Positions 36,051 through 44,749 are shown, numbered from the stretch's first letter. The stretch is DNA of 64,000 bases from an uncultured Tessaracoccus sp. (GCF_947286155.1 NZ_CAMYPD010000007.1:1-64000), one strand, 5' to 3'. Notes: a model not told the origin generated them from the sequence alone. Translations and numbers: made by a program.

Positions 36051-37571
36051 CCACGCCATTGCTGGAAGTACGCAACGCCACCAAGACCTTCCCCGGTGTG
36101 AAGGCCCTCGACGATGTCTCCCTCGAGATCCGGCCCAACGAGGTCGTCGGCCTTATTGGTGAGAACGGCGCCGGCAAGTCCACCGTCCTCAAGGTGCTCG
36201 TCGGCATCAACAAACTCGACTCTGGTGAGGTACTCATCGGCGGCGAGCCGGTCCGTATCGGAGACCCCGGGCATGCCGCAAAGCTCGGCATCGGCATGGT
36301 CCACCAGGAGCAGTCGCTCATCGGCACCGTCTCCGTCGCCGAGAACATTCTCCTCGGTGCCGAGGGCAACGCGGTTCGTGCCGGCTTCTTCAACTGGCCA
36401 AAGATGTACGCCAACGCCCAACGCCAGTTGGACAAGATTGGCTCGAAGATCCGCCCGCAGGAGAAGACCGAGCACCTCACGTTCGCCCAGCGGCAGATGG
36501 CTGAGCTCGCCAAGGCCCTCTACGTGGAGGAACGCTCCTCCCGCATGCCGGTCATCATCCTCGACGAGCCCTCGTCCGTGCTGGAAGGCGAGGACCTCGA
36601 AGTCCTCTTCCAGCAGGTCGAGCGCCTGCGGCAGATTGCATCAGTGATCTTCGTCTCGCACCGACTCGATGAGGTAATCCGCGTCTCGGACCGGGTCTAC
36701 GTCATGAAGGACGGCGCTGTGATGGCCGAGCGCTCGAAGGACGAGATCGACGTCCCCGAGCTCTACCGACTCATGGTCGGCCGCGAATCGAGCGGTGGCT
36801 ACTACCGCGAAGAAGACCAGCTCGCCATCCCCGACGATGCCAAGCCGGTGCTCGAGATCTCCGGCCTGACCACTGCCGAGAAGTACCACGACATCGACCT
36901 CACGGTTCGCGAGGGAGAAGTGGTCGGTCTCGCCGGCGTCGTCGGTTCCGGTCGCGAGGACCTGTGTCGGGCCATCTTCGGAGCCGAGCCGTTCGACACG
37001 GGCACCATCACATTCAACGGCAAGCCCCGCAAGTACGGCGCACCCGCGGACGCAGTTCGGGACGGCATCGGCTTCATCCCGGCGGAGCGACGTCTCGAAG
37101 GCGTGGCGATCGGGCTCTCGGTCGGGGAGAACATCCTCTTGGCCGATCAGGATCCGATTCGCTCCGGGCCGTTCATCTCGCCGAAGAAGCGAGACTCCTT
37201 CATCCGCAAGTGGGTGGAGCGGCTCAAGGTCAAGACACCCTCGGTGCACACCGACGTCGGCAAACTCAGTGGCGGCAACCAGCAGAAGGTGGCCCCTGCC
37301 AAGTGGATGGGGTCCCCCAAGCTCAAGCTGCTGATCCTCGACCACCCCACCCCCGGCCTCGACGTCGGCGCGAAGCAGGACGTCTTCGCCTTCATCCGTG
37401 ACATCGCCAAGCAGGGTCTCGGCATCATCCTGCTCGCCGACACGCTCGAGGAGACCATCTCGCTCAGCCACCGCATCGTCGTCTTCCGCGACGGCGCGGT
37501 CACGGCCGAATTCGACGCCCAACCGGGGAACAAAGCCCACCCAGGTGGACCTAGTGGAGGCAATGGTATGA
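36047..37571 (+). pseudogene. Sugar ABC transporter dual ATPase (RbsA-like), frameshifted and with damaged Walker B
   Basis: Two nucleotide-binding domains: half 1 has GENGAGKST and IILDEPSSVLEGED; half 2 has VVGSGRED, LSGGNQQK and LILDHPTPGLDVG. In half 2 the catalytic Glu after Walker B is His, and KVALAKW-like has become KVAPAKW. Near 37540 one extra C shifts the frame; removing it gives HQVDLVEAMV and a stop at 37569-37571 that overlaps the permease ATG (ATGA). As it stands the frame continues in phase into the permease, producing an 834-residue fusion. The Walker A and signature motifs are otherwise well kept, so decay looks recent. Confidence 0.85.
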
Positions 37572-38551
37572 GCACGACCACCGAAGCAAAGCCCAAGGCC
37601 AAGGGCCTCGGCAGCAACCGGCAGCGGCTGACGTCCTTCCTGCCAGTGGTGATCCTCGTTGTCCTCGTTGTAGCGATTGGCATCAGCCAGCCCTCGTTTC
37701 TTGGCCCGATGAGCCTGCGCACGCTGCTCGAGAGTTCGGCGCCGATCATGTTGCTGGCGCTCGCGCAGATGTTCGTCATCCTCACCGGCGGGATCGACTT
37801 GTCGTCGGCGACCCTGACCTCACTCGGTACCGTCCTGCTGGCTCTCTGGATCAAGGATCTGGGTGTGCTGGGGATCATCGCCATGGTGGTGGTCATCTCG
37901 CTGGCCGGCACCCTCAACGGTGTTGTGGCGTCCGTCGCACAGGTCCCGGCATTCGTTGTGACGCTCGGGTCGATGGGCCTCTGGTCCGGTGTCGCGCTCG
38001 GCATCTCCGGTGCCTCGACGATCTCGGTGACCAGCAACTATGACCTCATTGGCTGGCTCACGAGTACCCGTTTCGCGGACGTGGCCCTGTCGGTCTACGT
38101 GGCTGTGGGTTTGATGGTACTGGTCTGGGTGGCTATGCGCTTCCTGACGAAGGGCAACAGCATTCATGCCTTGGTCCTCGCCGAGCGGGCTTCACTCATG
38201 TCCGGTATGCGTACTCGCGCCGTCAGAATCCTTGCCCTCACGTTGTCCGACTTCTTCTCCGCATTGGCGGCCATCGTCTTGGTGTCGTCGCAGTACAGCG
38301 GCGCCCCAACCCTCGCCGACGCACTGCAGATGGTGGCCATCGCATCCGTCGTCGTGGGCGGCTGTGCGATCACCGGCGGCGTCGGAGGCCCCTTCCAGGT
38401 GCTCGTGGGTGCCTTGATCATCGGCGTGCTCCGCGTCGGCATGAGCATCCTCGGTGTACTTCCGGCCTATGAGCAGATCGTCTACGGCCTGCTGGTGATC
38501 GTCTCGGTGGCCATCTCGATCGACCGTTCCCGCTTGGATGTCGTCAAGTAG
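37568..38551 (+). CDS. Sugar ABC transporter permease, second RbsC-like subunit of the decayed set
   Basis: About 327 residues with eight to ten helices. FVILTGGIDLSSATLTSLG and VVVGGCAITGGVGGPFQVLVGALI are RbsC signatures. Its own ATG at 37568 has GGAG eight bases upstream and is in phase with the frameshifted ATPase, so it can be made either alone or as a fusion tail. The reading frame itself is intact. Without the binding protein of this locus it probably does not function unless it pairs with other subunits. Confidence 0.8.
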   Translation: MSTTTEAKPKAKGLGSNRQRLTSFLPVVILVVLVVAIGISQPSFLGPMSLRTLLESSAPIMLLALAQMFVILTGGIDLSSATLTSLGTVLLALWIKDLGVLGIIAMVVVISLAGTLNGVVASVAQVPAFVVTLGSMGLWSGVALGISGASTISVTSNYDLIGWLTSTRFADVALSVYVAVGLMVLVWVAMRFLTKGNSIHALVLAERASLMSGMRTRAVRILALTLSDFFSALAAIVLVSSQYSGAPTLADALQMVAIASVVVGGCAITGGVGGPFQVLVGALIIGVLRVGMSILGVLPAYEQIVYGLLVIVSVAISIDRSRLDVVK

Positions 38552-38561
38552 AACGGTTCCT

Positions 38562-38606
38562 CCCCGGTCGGTGCTGTGAAAACGGTCCGCTCAGCGCCGA
38601 CCGGGG
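38562..38606 (+). terminator. Terminator-like stem-loop after the first transporter set
   Basis: CCCCGGTCGGTGCTG / CAGCGCCGACCGGGG pair, with one G-T pair, around a loop of about 15 bases, a dozen bases after the permease stop. No T-run. It separates the decayed transporter from the next operator-controlled unit. Confidence 0.65.
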
Positions 38607-38652
38607 GATCCTGTTTAGCCCGGCCCCTCTGCGCAACCCCGGATGTAATCCT

Positions 38653-38665
38653 GTAGTATTACTAC
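38653..38665. promoter_or_regulatory. HexR-like operator 3, GTAGTattACTAC
   Basis: An exact GTAGTNNNACTAC with flanking T and A (TGTAGTattACTACA), 22 bp upstream of the cupin isomerase start. TAGTAT inside it resembles a -10 element. Confidence 0.75.
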
Positions 38666-38686
38666 AACTCAATGTGAGGAAGCGTG

Positions 38687-39280
38687 ATGAACATGCAACG
38701 ACCAAACGTCATTGACATCGCGAGCGACGGCGCCATCGGTGGCGCCACCCGCCGCTATGAGAAGAAGCTGGGCGATCTGGAGGGACTGTACCGGGACCAA
38801 GCCGCGTTCAACGCAGAAGTCGCGCGGCGTGGGGCCGACGAGCTTGTCTACTACGTCAACGATCAGCGCTACGACAACAACGAGGGCTCCCTGATCGTCG
38901 GAACCAGCATCCTGCTGCCCGGCACCGTGGGTGAGGAGTACGCGATGACCCGCGGGCACCTCCACGCGATCGCGAATCGCGCTGAGCTGTACTACTGCCT
39001 CAGCGGACACGGATTGCTGCTCATGGACAGCCTCGACGGTGAATCCGTCGCGGCGGAGCTGACCCCCGGCAAGGCGGTCAACGTGCCCGGACATTGGGTC
39101 CACCGCAGCGTCAACGTCGGCGACGAGCCCTTCGTGACACTGTTTTGCTACTGCGCCGATTCCGGCCAGGACTACGGGATCATCGCCGAAGCCGGCGGTA
39201 TGCGGACACTCATCGTCAAGTCCGACGGCGGGTGGGCTCAGGTCCCCAACCCCGATCACACCGGCTACCGCCAAGACTGA
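38687..39280 (+). CDS. Cupin-type glucose-6-phosphate isomerase family protein
   Basis: A 198-residue single-domain cupin of the archaeal-type phosphoglucose isomerase family. The metal-binding motif TRGHLHAIANRAELYYCLSG is clear, with a further His in VPGHWVHRSVN. Known members interconvert glucose-6-phosphate and fructose-6-phosphate, using Fe2+ or another divalent metal; cluster-linked homologues may act on other sugars. The start at 38687 has GAGGAAG seven bases upstream. It is the first gene after HexR-like operator 3 and is followed at short spacing by four catabolic genes, so it probably leads an operon 38687-41909. Confidence 0.88.
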   Translation: MNMQRPNVIDIASDGAIGGATRRYEKKLGDLEGLYRDQAAFNAEVARRGADELVYYVNDQRYDNNEGSLIVGTSILLPGTVGEEYAMTRGHLHAIANRAELYYCLSGHGLLLMDSLDGESVAAELTPGKAVNVPGHWVHRSVNVGDEPFVTLFCYCADSGQDYGIIAEAGGMRTLIVKSDGGWAQVPNPDHTGYRQD

Positions 39281-39298
39281 CCCCGCAAGGAACGACTC

Positions 39299-40264
39299 AT
39301 GCCCAAGACCTATACCCAAGATCAGCTCGTGCCGGCTGAGAAGCCCACCTTCTACTTCGTCGGCGTGACGACCGGCAAGTCCTCCATCCGCCGGGTCTTC
39401 CCCGCGTGGGCGAAGGAACTGCAACTCGGCGACGTCGAGATGGTTGGCATCGACCTGACGCTGCACGCCCCACGAGAGCACTACCGTCGAGTGGTGTCCT
39501 TCCTCAAGGACGACCCGTTGAGCCTCGGAGCGCTCGTCACCACGCACAAGATTGACCTCTTCCGCGAGGCCCACGACCTGTTCGACGAGGTGGGCCCCTT
39601 GGCCGAACTGATGGGTGAAGTGAGCTGCTTGGCGAAGCACGACGGCAAGTTCGTGGCAACCGCCAAGGACCCCTACTCGTCCGGCCTCGCACTCGACGCC
39701 TTCATTCCCGCCGGCTACTTCGAAGATACGGGGGCTCCCGTCTTCATCATGGGTGCCGGAGGCTCGGCGATCGCCATCGACTGGCACCTGAGCCGCCCCG
39801 AGCGGGGCGCGGACATCCCGTCGCGAGTGATCGTCGCCAACCGCAGCTCCGGCCGACTCGATGCGCTGCGCGCGATTCACGGCCAGGCCGGCAACGTGAC
39901 CGAGCTCGAGACGATCCACACGCCGGATCCCACCGACAGCGATGCCATTGTCGCCGAGCTGGCGCCCGGAGCCATCGTCATCAACGCCACCGGCCTCGGC
40001 AAGGATGCCCCCGGATCGCCACTCACGAACGCGGCCGTCTTCCCGGAGCGTGCGCGGGTCTGGGACCTCAACTACCGTGGCGACCTCCTCTTCCTCGATC
40101 AGGCCCGGGCACAGCAGGCCGAGCGCGACCTGCACGTCGAGGACGGTTGGGTGTACTTCATCCACGGCTGGACGCAGGTCATCAAGGACGTGTTCGAAAT
40201 CGGTATCCCGACGTCTGGTCCCGGCTTCGACCGGCTCGCCGACATCGCTCGAGACGTCCGCTGA
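39299..40264 (+). CDS. Shikimate dehydrogenase-like oxidoreductase
   Basis: A 321-residue protein with the two-domain shikimate/quinate dehydrogenase fold. The substrate domain has GALVTTHKIDLF where AroE has NVTxPHK, keeping the Lys; the nucleotide domain has FIMGAGGSAIAI, VANRSS and the VINATGLG motif. The usual AroE substrate residues at the N-terminus (SxSxSPxIHN) are not recognisable; instead FVGVTTGKSSIRRVFP occurs. Embedded in a sugar operon with isomerase, lactonase-like hydrolase and aldolase, it probably oxidises a sugar-derived hydroxy acid rather than shikimate. The start is ATG, with AAGGA seven bases upstream. Confidence 0.8.
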   Translation: MPKTYTQDQLVPAEKPTFYFVGVTTGKSSIRRVFPAWAKELQLGDVEMVGIDLTLHAPREHYRRVVSFLKDDPLSLGALVTTHKIDLFREAHDLFDEVGPLAELMGEVSCLAKHDGKFVATAKDPYSSGLALDAFIPAGYFEDTGAPVFIMGAGGSAIAIDWHLSRPERGADIPSRVIVANRSSGRLDALRAIHGQAGNVTELETIHTPDPTDSDAIVAELAPGAIVINATGLGKDAPGSPLTNAAVFPERARVWDLNYRGDLLFLDQARAQQAERDLHVEDGWVYFIHGWTQVIKDVFEIGIPTSGPGFDRLADIARDVR

Positions 40265-40278
40265 GCAATGACGATCCG

Positions 40279-41238
40279 ATGAGCACGCCTTTCGTCCGCA
40301 CGGTGTTGGGTGACGTCGACCCCGGTTCGTTGGGCGTCGTCGACTACCACGATCACCTGTTCCAGATCACCGATCTGTTGCCCGGTGATGAGCTCGACGA
40401 CGAGGTACGCAGCAGTGAAGAGGCTGCCGATCTCGTCGATACAGGGGTCTCATGCCTCGTAGAAGCCACACCGATGGGGCTTGGTGCCGAGCCATTCGCC
40501 GTGGCGAGGATCGCACGTGCCCGTGGCCTGCACGTCGTCCACACGACGGGCGTGCATCGTGAGGCCCACTACCGATCGCGGCCCGACATCACGTCGCTCT
40601 CGACCGCGTGGATGGCTGAACGCTTCCGCACGGACCTCACCGCGGGTTTCACTCCGGAGCCTCCTCTTGCGGCGGGTGAAACGGGCGGGGTCCGTGCGGG
40701 CCTCATCAAGTTCGGCATCGGATACTGGTCGCTGACGCCGTTCGAACGCCGGGCGCTGGAGGCCGTCGGGTCGACGAGCCGTGAGGTGGGTGCTCCCGTC
40801 ATGGTCCACCTCGAATACGGCACCGCGACGCACGAAGTGCTCGACCTCCTTGAGTCCCACGGGTGTCCCCCGGAGCGCGTGGCCTTGGCCCACATCGACC
40901 GCAACCCGGATCCGGGCCTCCACTGCGAGCTGGCAGCTCGTGGTGCCTATCTGGGCTACGACGGCTGTGCCCGGACGAAATCCTGGCCCGACAGCGTGCT
41001 GATCGACTGTATGGCTCGAGTCGTCGACGGTGGAGGCGGCTCGAGCATCCTGCTCGGCGGCGACGTCGCCAGGAGCACCCGGTACTTGGCCTACGGAGGC
41101 ATGCCGGGCCTTGCCTACACCTACCGTCGATTCCTGCCGAGGGTGCGCGCAGTCGTCGGCGACGACGCCGCCACCGCCATGACCATCACCAATCCCGCCC
41201 GCTGGCTCACTTGGAGCTTGGGCGAAGATCAACTCTAA
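40279..41238 (+). CDS. Phosphotriesterase-fold amidohydrolase (lactonase-like)
   Basis: A 319-residue TIM-barrel hydrolase. The metal centre is visible as VVDYHDHLF (His24, His26), a Lys in GLIKFG that could be carboxylated, His in VHLEYG, His in LAHIDRN and Asp in LGGDVAR. Members of this group (COG1735) include lactonases for phosphorylated furanose lactones, and a sugar lactonase would fit between the dehydrogenases and the aldolase of this operon. Phosphotriesters are unlikely to be the substrate. The ATG at 40279 lies 14 bases after the preceding stop with a weak ribosome site. Confidence 0.82.
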   Translation: MSTPFVRTVLGDVDPGSLGVVDYHDHLFQITDLLPGDELDDEVRSSEEAADLVDTGVSCLVEATPMGLGAEPFAVARIARARGLHVVHTTGVHREAHYRSRPDITSLSTAWMAERFRTDLTAGFTPEPPLAAGETGGVRAGLIKFGIGYWSLTPFERRALEAVGSTSREVGAPVMVHLEYGTATHEVLDLLESHGCPPERVALAHIDRNPDPGLHCELAARGAYLGYDGCARTKSWPDSVLIDCMARVVDGGGGSSILLGGDVARSTRYLAYGGMPGLAYTYRRFLPRVRAVVGDDAATAMTITNPARWLTWSLGEDQL

Positions 41239-41252
41239 GAATGGAGAATCGT

Positions 41253-41909
41253 ATGTTCAGCACGAGCCCGAAGCCCATGGACTCGCTCATTGCGTTGAGC
41301 CCCGTCATTCCCGTCGTCAAGGTCCCCAGCGCCGACGCTGCGGTCGAGGTGGCCCGTGCGTTGCTGCGCGGTGGGGTACGCATCATCGAGCTGACGCTCC
41401 GCACTCCGGCCGGCATGGACGCCATTCGTGCCATCGCAAGCGACGTGCCCGAGATGGCCGTCGGTGCAGGTACCGTCACCAAGCCGGAACAGGTGAATGG
41501 TGCACTCGATGCGGGCGCGCAGTTCATCGTCACCCCCGGCGCGCCTGCAGAACTCGTCCGCGCCGTGCACGCGACGGGTGCCCCCGCGCTGCTCGGCGCA
41601 GGCACGGTCTCAGAGATGATGGCGCTCGCCAACGCTGGGTGGAAGACACTCAAGTTCTTCCCGGCAGAGGCCGCTGGCGGGACGAAGTACCTGTCGAGCG
41701 TGCGTGGCCCGCTCCCGGACATCCAGTTCTGCCCCACCGGCGGAATCAATCTGAAGAACGCTCCCGACTATCTGGCGCTGCCCAACGTGCCGTGTGTCGG
41801 CGGCTCCTGGCTCACCCCGGACGCAGCCATCCAGGCCGGTGACTGGGGCGTGATCGAGGGGCTCGCCGCCGACATGATGGCCGTGCTGGCGCCGAGGGCC
41901 AACGCCTGA
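41253..41909 (+). CDS. KDPG/KHG-type 2-keto-3-deoxy acid aldolase
   Basis: A 218-residue class I aldolase of the Eda family. Schiff-base Lys134 lies in TLKFFPAEAAGG, the catalytic Glu46 in IIELTLRTPAG, and FCPTGGI forms the phosphate-binding turn. Such enzymes split 2-keto-3-deoxy-6-phosphogluconate or close analogues to pyruvate and an aldehyde. The start at 41253 is preferred over ATG 41241 because GGAG lies six bases upstream. It is the last gene of the 38687-41909 unit, followed by a strong hairpin and the RpiR regulator. No sugar-acid dehydratase that would make its substrate is seen in the window. Confidence 0.92.
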   Translation: MFSTSPKPMDSLIALSPVIPVVKVPSADAAVEVARALLRGGVRIIELTLRTPAGMDAIRAIASDVPEMAVGAGTVTKPEQVNGALDAGAQFIVTPGAPAELVRAVHATGAPALLGAGTVSEMMALANAGWKTLKFFPAEAAGGTKYLSSVRGPLPDIQFCPTGGINLKNAPDYLALPNVPCVGGSWLTPDAAIQAGDWGVIEGLAADMMAVLAPRANA

Positions 41910-41917
41910 GCGAAGCG

Positions 41918-41971
41918 GCACCGTGCCTAGTGGTTGCGCAGTGCAGGCTGCGCAACCACTAGGCACGGTGC
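41918..41971 (+). terminator. 24-bp perfect hairpin after the aldolase gene
   Basis: Arms 41918-41941 and 41948-41971 are perfect reverse complements with a six-base loop, beginning gcaccgtgcctagtggttg. It starts eight bases after the aldolase stop. The stem is far longer than needed for a terminator and lacks a T-run. Confidence 0.7.
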
Positions 41972-42024
41972 AGTACGATGCCGGTAGCCGATGCGCAAAG
42001 GCGCGCCAACCACGAGGAGATGAC

Positions 42025-42930
42025 ATGAACGACACCGCAACGTCCGGACAGCGCGGTGTCGTGCCACTCATGGAACGAGTGCGAGCCGCCATCCCTGAGC
42101 TGCGCAACTCGGAGAAGAAGGTCGCGACCCTCGTCCTCGAGAAGCCCGAGACGGTCGTCTCCGGCACCATGGCCTCCGTCGCGGAGGCCGCCGGCGTCTC
42201 GGAACCAACCGTGATGCGGTTTGCGCTGCGGCTGTGCTACGACGGGTTCCAGGCGTTCAAGTTCGAACTCACCCAAGTGCTTGCGCTCGGCGTACCGATG
42301 ACGTTTTCCGGTATCCAGCAAGGCGACTCTGTCGGCGTGATGACCAAGAAGGTCTTCGACCACAGCATCAGCAGCTTGGCGTTGGCGCGCCGCACGCACT
42401 CGGAGCAGGCCATTGAGCGAGCCGTGGAGTGCATGGCCGCAGCCGACAGCCTCACCTTCATCGGCTTCGGTGCTTCGGGTATCATCGCGCAGGATGCCGA
42501 GCAGAAGAGCGGCCTGTTCGGCGTGCCGTGCGCTGCGCCCCAGGACGCCCATCAGCAGATCATGGCTGCGTCGATGGCGCGCCCCGGCGCGGTGTTCTTC
42601 GTGATCTCCAACACCGGTACCTCCGCCACCGTGCGCGAAGTCGCCCAGCTCGCACGTCGCAACGGCGCCACGGTGATTGGCCTTATGGGCGATCAGACGC
42701 CCTTGGCCGAAGACTGTGACATCGTGCTCATCTCCAAGACCTATGAGGACACCCAGCTCTTCACCCCCATGGTGAGTCGCCTCGCCGGGCTGGTCATGAT
42801 CGACGTGCTGGCCACTGCCGTGGCCGCCAAGCGCGGCTCGGATCACCTTGATCGCCTTCGCGCCATGAAGCGCCATCTGGCCGACTTCCGCGTCGGGAAG
42901 TCCGCCCACCCCCACCCCCCGCACCCGTAG
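42025..42930 (+). CDS. RpiR/HexR-type transcriptional regulator
   Basis: A 301-residue regulator. The N-terminal HTH_6 domain (about residues 10-90) includes LRNSEKKVATLVLEKPETVV and VAEAAGVSEPTVMRF; the C-terminal SIS sugar-phosphate domain (about 125-260) has FIGFGASGIIAQDAEQK and VFFVISNTGTS. GAGGAGA precedes the start by four bases. RpiR-family HexR senses KDPG and represses sugar catabolic genes. Here the gene sits between a KDPG-type aldolase and a kinase, and four HexR-like palindromes lie in the cluster. I infer it is the local repressor. The C-terminus ends in a His/Pro run, HPHPPHP. Confidence 0.92.
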   Translation: MNDTATSGQRGVVPLMERVRAAIPELRNSEKKVATLVLEKPETVVSGTMASVAEAAGVSEPTVMRFALRLCYDGFQAFKFELTQVLALGVPMTFSGIQQGDSVGVMTKKVFDHSISSLALARRTHSEQAIERAVECMAAADSLTFIGFGASGIIAQDAEQKSGLFGVPCAAPQDAHQQIMAASMARPGAVFFVISNTGTSATVREVAQLARRNGATVIGLMGDQTPLAEDCDIVLISKTYEDTQLFTPMVSRLAGLVMIDVLATAVAAKRGSDHLDRLRAMKRHLADFRVGKSAHPHPPHP

Positions 42931-42981
42931 CACTCGAGCCATCACGGTTGCCGCCCACTCCAGGCCCATTCATGGGCCCTG

Positions 42982-43018
42982 TTGACGATGCGCCGAATCA
43001 AAGTGGTAGTATCACTAC
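42982..43018 (+). promoter_or_regulatory. Promoter with HexR-like operator 4, GTAGTatcACTAC
   Basis: TTGACG at 42982 and TAGTAT at 43007 (19-base spacer) form a recognisable promoter. The operator at 43006-43018 covers the -10 element, so a bound repressor would exclude RNA polymerase. It is 159 bp upstream of the xylulokinase-like gene. Confidence 0.7.
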
Positions 43019-43176
43019 AACAAGGCAGGGTGGCCTGACGGACTGCGCGACGTCCCACCTGTAGGAAGCAGCGCGATGGAGCAACGATGCAGCTGGTTCA
43101 GGAGTGGTTCCTCCGGGTCTGATGACTCGGCCATGGACTCGATCAATTGTGCAACACCGGTGTTGGAGTAGGGACA

Positions 43177-44691
43177 ATGCAGCGATACATCATCGCCCAT
43201 GATCTGGGCACCTCGGGAAACAAGGCGACCTTGTTCTCCACCGATGGCGCGCTCGTGGCCAGCAGGACCGTCGGATACCCCACCTTCTACCAAGGCGACA
43301 ACCGCGTCGAGCAGGATGCGAACGACTGGTGGACTGCCGTGAAGGACTCGACCACGGAGTTGATGGCCGCCTGCCAGATCGACCCGGCTGCCGTCGTGGC
43401 CATCAGCTTCAGTGGCCAGATGATGGGTTGCCTCTGCGTCGATGCGCAGGGCCAGCCCCTGCGCAACTCGATCATCTGGGCTGACCAACGCTCCGAGGAA
43501 CAGAGCGCCGAGCTGGGGGATGCCATCCCCTTGGAGGAGTTCTACCGGATCGTCGGCCACCGGAACACCCCGTCCTATGGCATCCAGAAGCTCATGTGGA
43601 TCCGCGACCACGAGCCGGAGACGTTCGAGCGGACCCACAAGGTGCTCAACGCCAAGGACTACGTGATCTACAAGCTCACCGGAGCGTTTGTGACGGACCA
43701 CTCCGACGCCAACTCGATGGGCTGCTTCGACATCACCTCTCGGCAGTGGTCGACCCGGATCCTCGATGCTGCCGGCATCGACGTCGATCTGTTCCCCGAC
43801 GCCATGCCCTCGACTCACGTCGCCGGGACCGTGCTCCCCGCGGTCTGCGACGAGCTGGGCCTGCACCCCGCCACCAAGGTGGTTGTCGGTGCTGGGGACG
43901 GCGTTACCGCCAACATCGGCGCGGGCGCGGTCGAACATGGGCAGGCGTACTGCTGCCTCGGCACGTCGGCGTGGATCACCGCGACGGCGGACCAGCCGGT
44001 GTTCGACCCCGAGATGCGCACGGTGACGTGGGCGCACGCGATCCCCGGCAAGTACGCGCCCAATGGCACCATGCAGTACGCAGGCGGCTCGCTAGCTTGG
44101 TCCAAGCAAGCACTCTGCAATGCGGCGCTGCTGGGCCACGAGCCTGCGGATGGGGTCTACGACCGCATCAACGAGCTCATCGAGGCCAGCCCGGCCGGCG
44201 CCAACGGTGCCATCTTCCTGCCCTACCTGCTCGGCGAACGAGCCCCCCGTTGGGATGTGCATTCGCGAGGCAGCCTCTTGGGTATCGAACCGAATACCTC
44301 GGCTGGCGACATCTTCCGGGCGGTCATGGAGGGCGTCATCTTCAATCTTGCGATCGGATTCGACATCCTGGCCGCTGACCTCCCCCTGACCGAGCTCACC
44401 ATGGTGGGCGGCGGATCGAAGTCGGTGCCGTGGCAGCACATCGTCGCCGACGTTCTCGGCATCACCATCAGGGTCCCGCGGTTGCTGGAGGAAGCCGGTT
44501 CGATGGGCGCCGCCATCATCGCCGGCGTCGGTGCTGGAGTCTTCGAGGACTTCAGCGTGATCGACCGCTTCATCGACATCGAAACGACGCTCGGGCCGGA
44601 CGCGGGCAATGCCGACACCTACCGTCGCGCCCGCGAGCGGTTTGACGACTTCTACCACGCGCTGCGACCGGTCTACGCACAGCACGCTTGA
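43177..44691 (+). CDS. FGGY-family kinase, xylulokinase-like
   Basis: A 504-residue sugar kinase. The N-terminal ATPase-fold domain has IIAHDLGTSGNKATLF, WWTAVKDS and FSGQMMG; the second domain has VVGAGDGVTANIGAGAV, CCLGTSAWI and MVGGGSKSVPWQHIVADVLG. Xylulokinases have the SGQMHG motif; here SGQMMG replaces it, hinting at a different pentulose or hexulose. GGAG precedes the ATG. It leads the second operator-controlled unit, followed by an SDR and the intact ABC transporter. Confidence 0.92.
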   Translation: MQRYIIAHDLGTSGNKATLFSTDGALVASRTVGYPTFYQGDNRVEQDANDWWTAVKDSTTELMAACQIDPAAVVAISFSGQMMGCLCVDAQGQPLRNSIIWADQRSEEQSAELGDAIPLEEFYRIVGHRNTPSYGIQKLMWIRDHEPETFERTHKVLNAKDYVIYKLTGAFVTDHSDANSMGCFDITSRQWSTRILDAAGIDVDLFPDAMPSTHVAGTVLPAVCDELGLHPATKVVVGAGDGVTANIGAGAVEHGQAYCCLGTSAWITATADQPVFDPEMRTVTWAHAIPGKYAPNGTMQYAGGSLAWSKQALCNAALLGHEPADGVYDRINELIEASPAGANGAIFLPYLLGERAPRWDVHSRGSLLGIEPNTSAGDIFRAVMEGVIFNLAIGFDILAADLPLTELTMVGGGSKSVPWQHIVADVLGITIRVPRLLEEAGSMGAAIIAGVGAGVFEDFSVIDRFIDIETTLGPDAGNADTYRRARERFDDFYHALRPVYAQHA

Positions 44692-44749
44692 CGGACAAAC
44701 GCCCCGACGACACACGAGCCGTCTCAGGCAAGACACAGAAGGAATACAC

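Noticed and set aside
38669..40165. A 498-codon minus-strand frame across the cupin and AroE-like genes
   Set aside because: Antisense shadow caused by strong third-position G/C bias; no recognisable protein.
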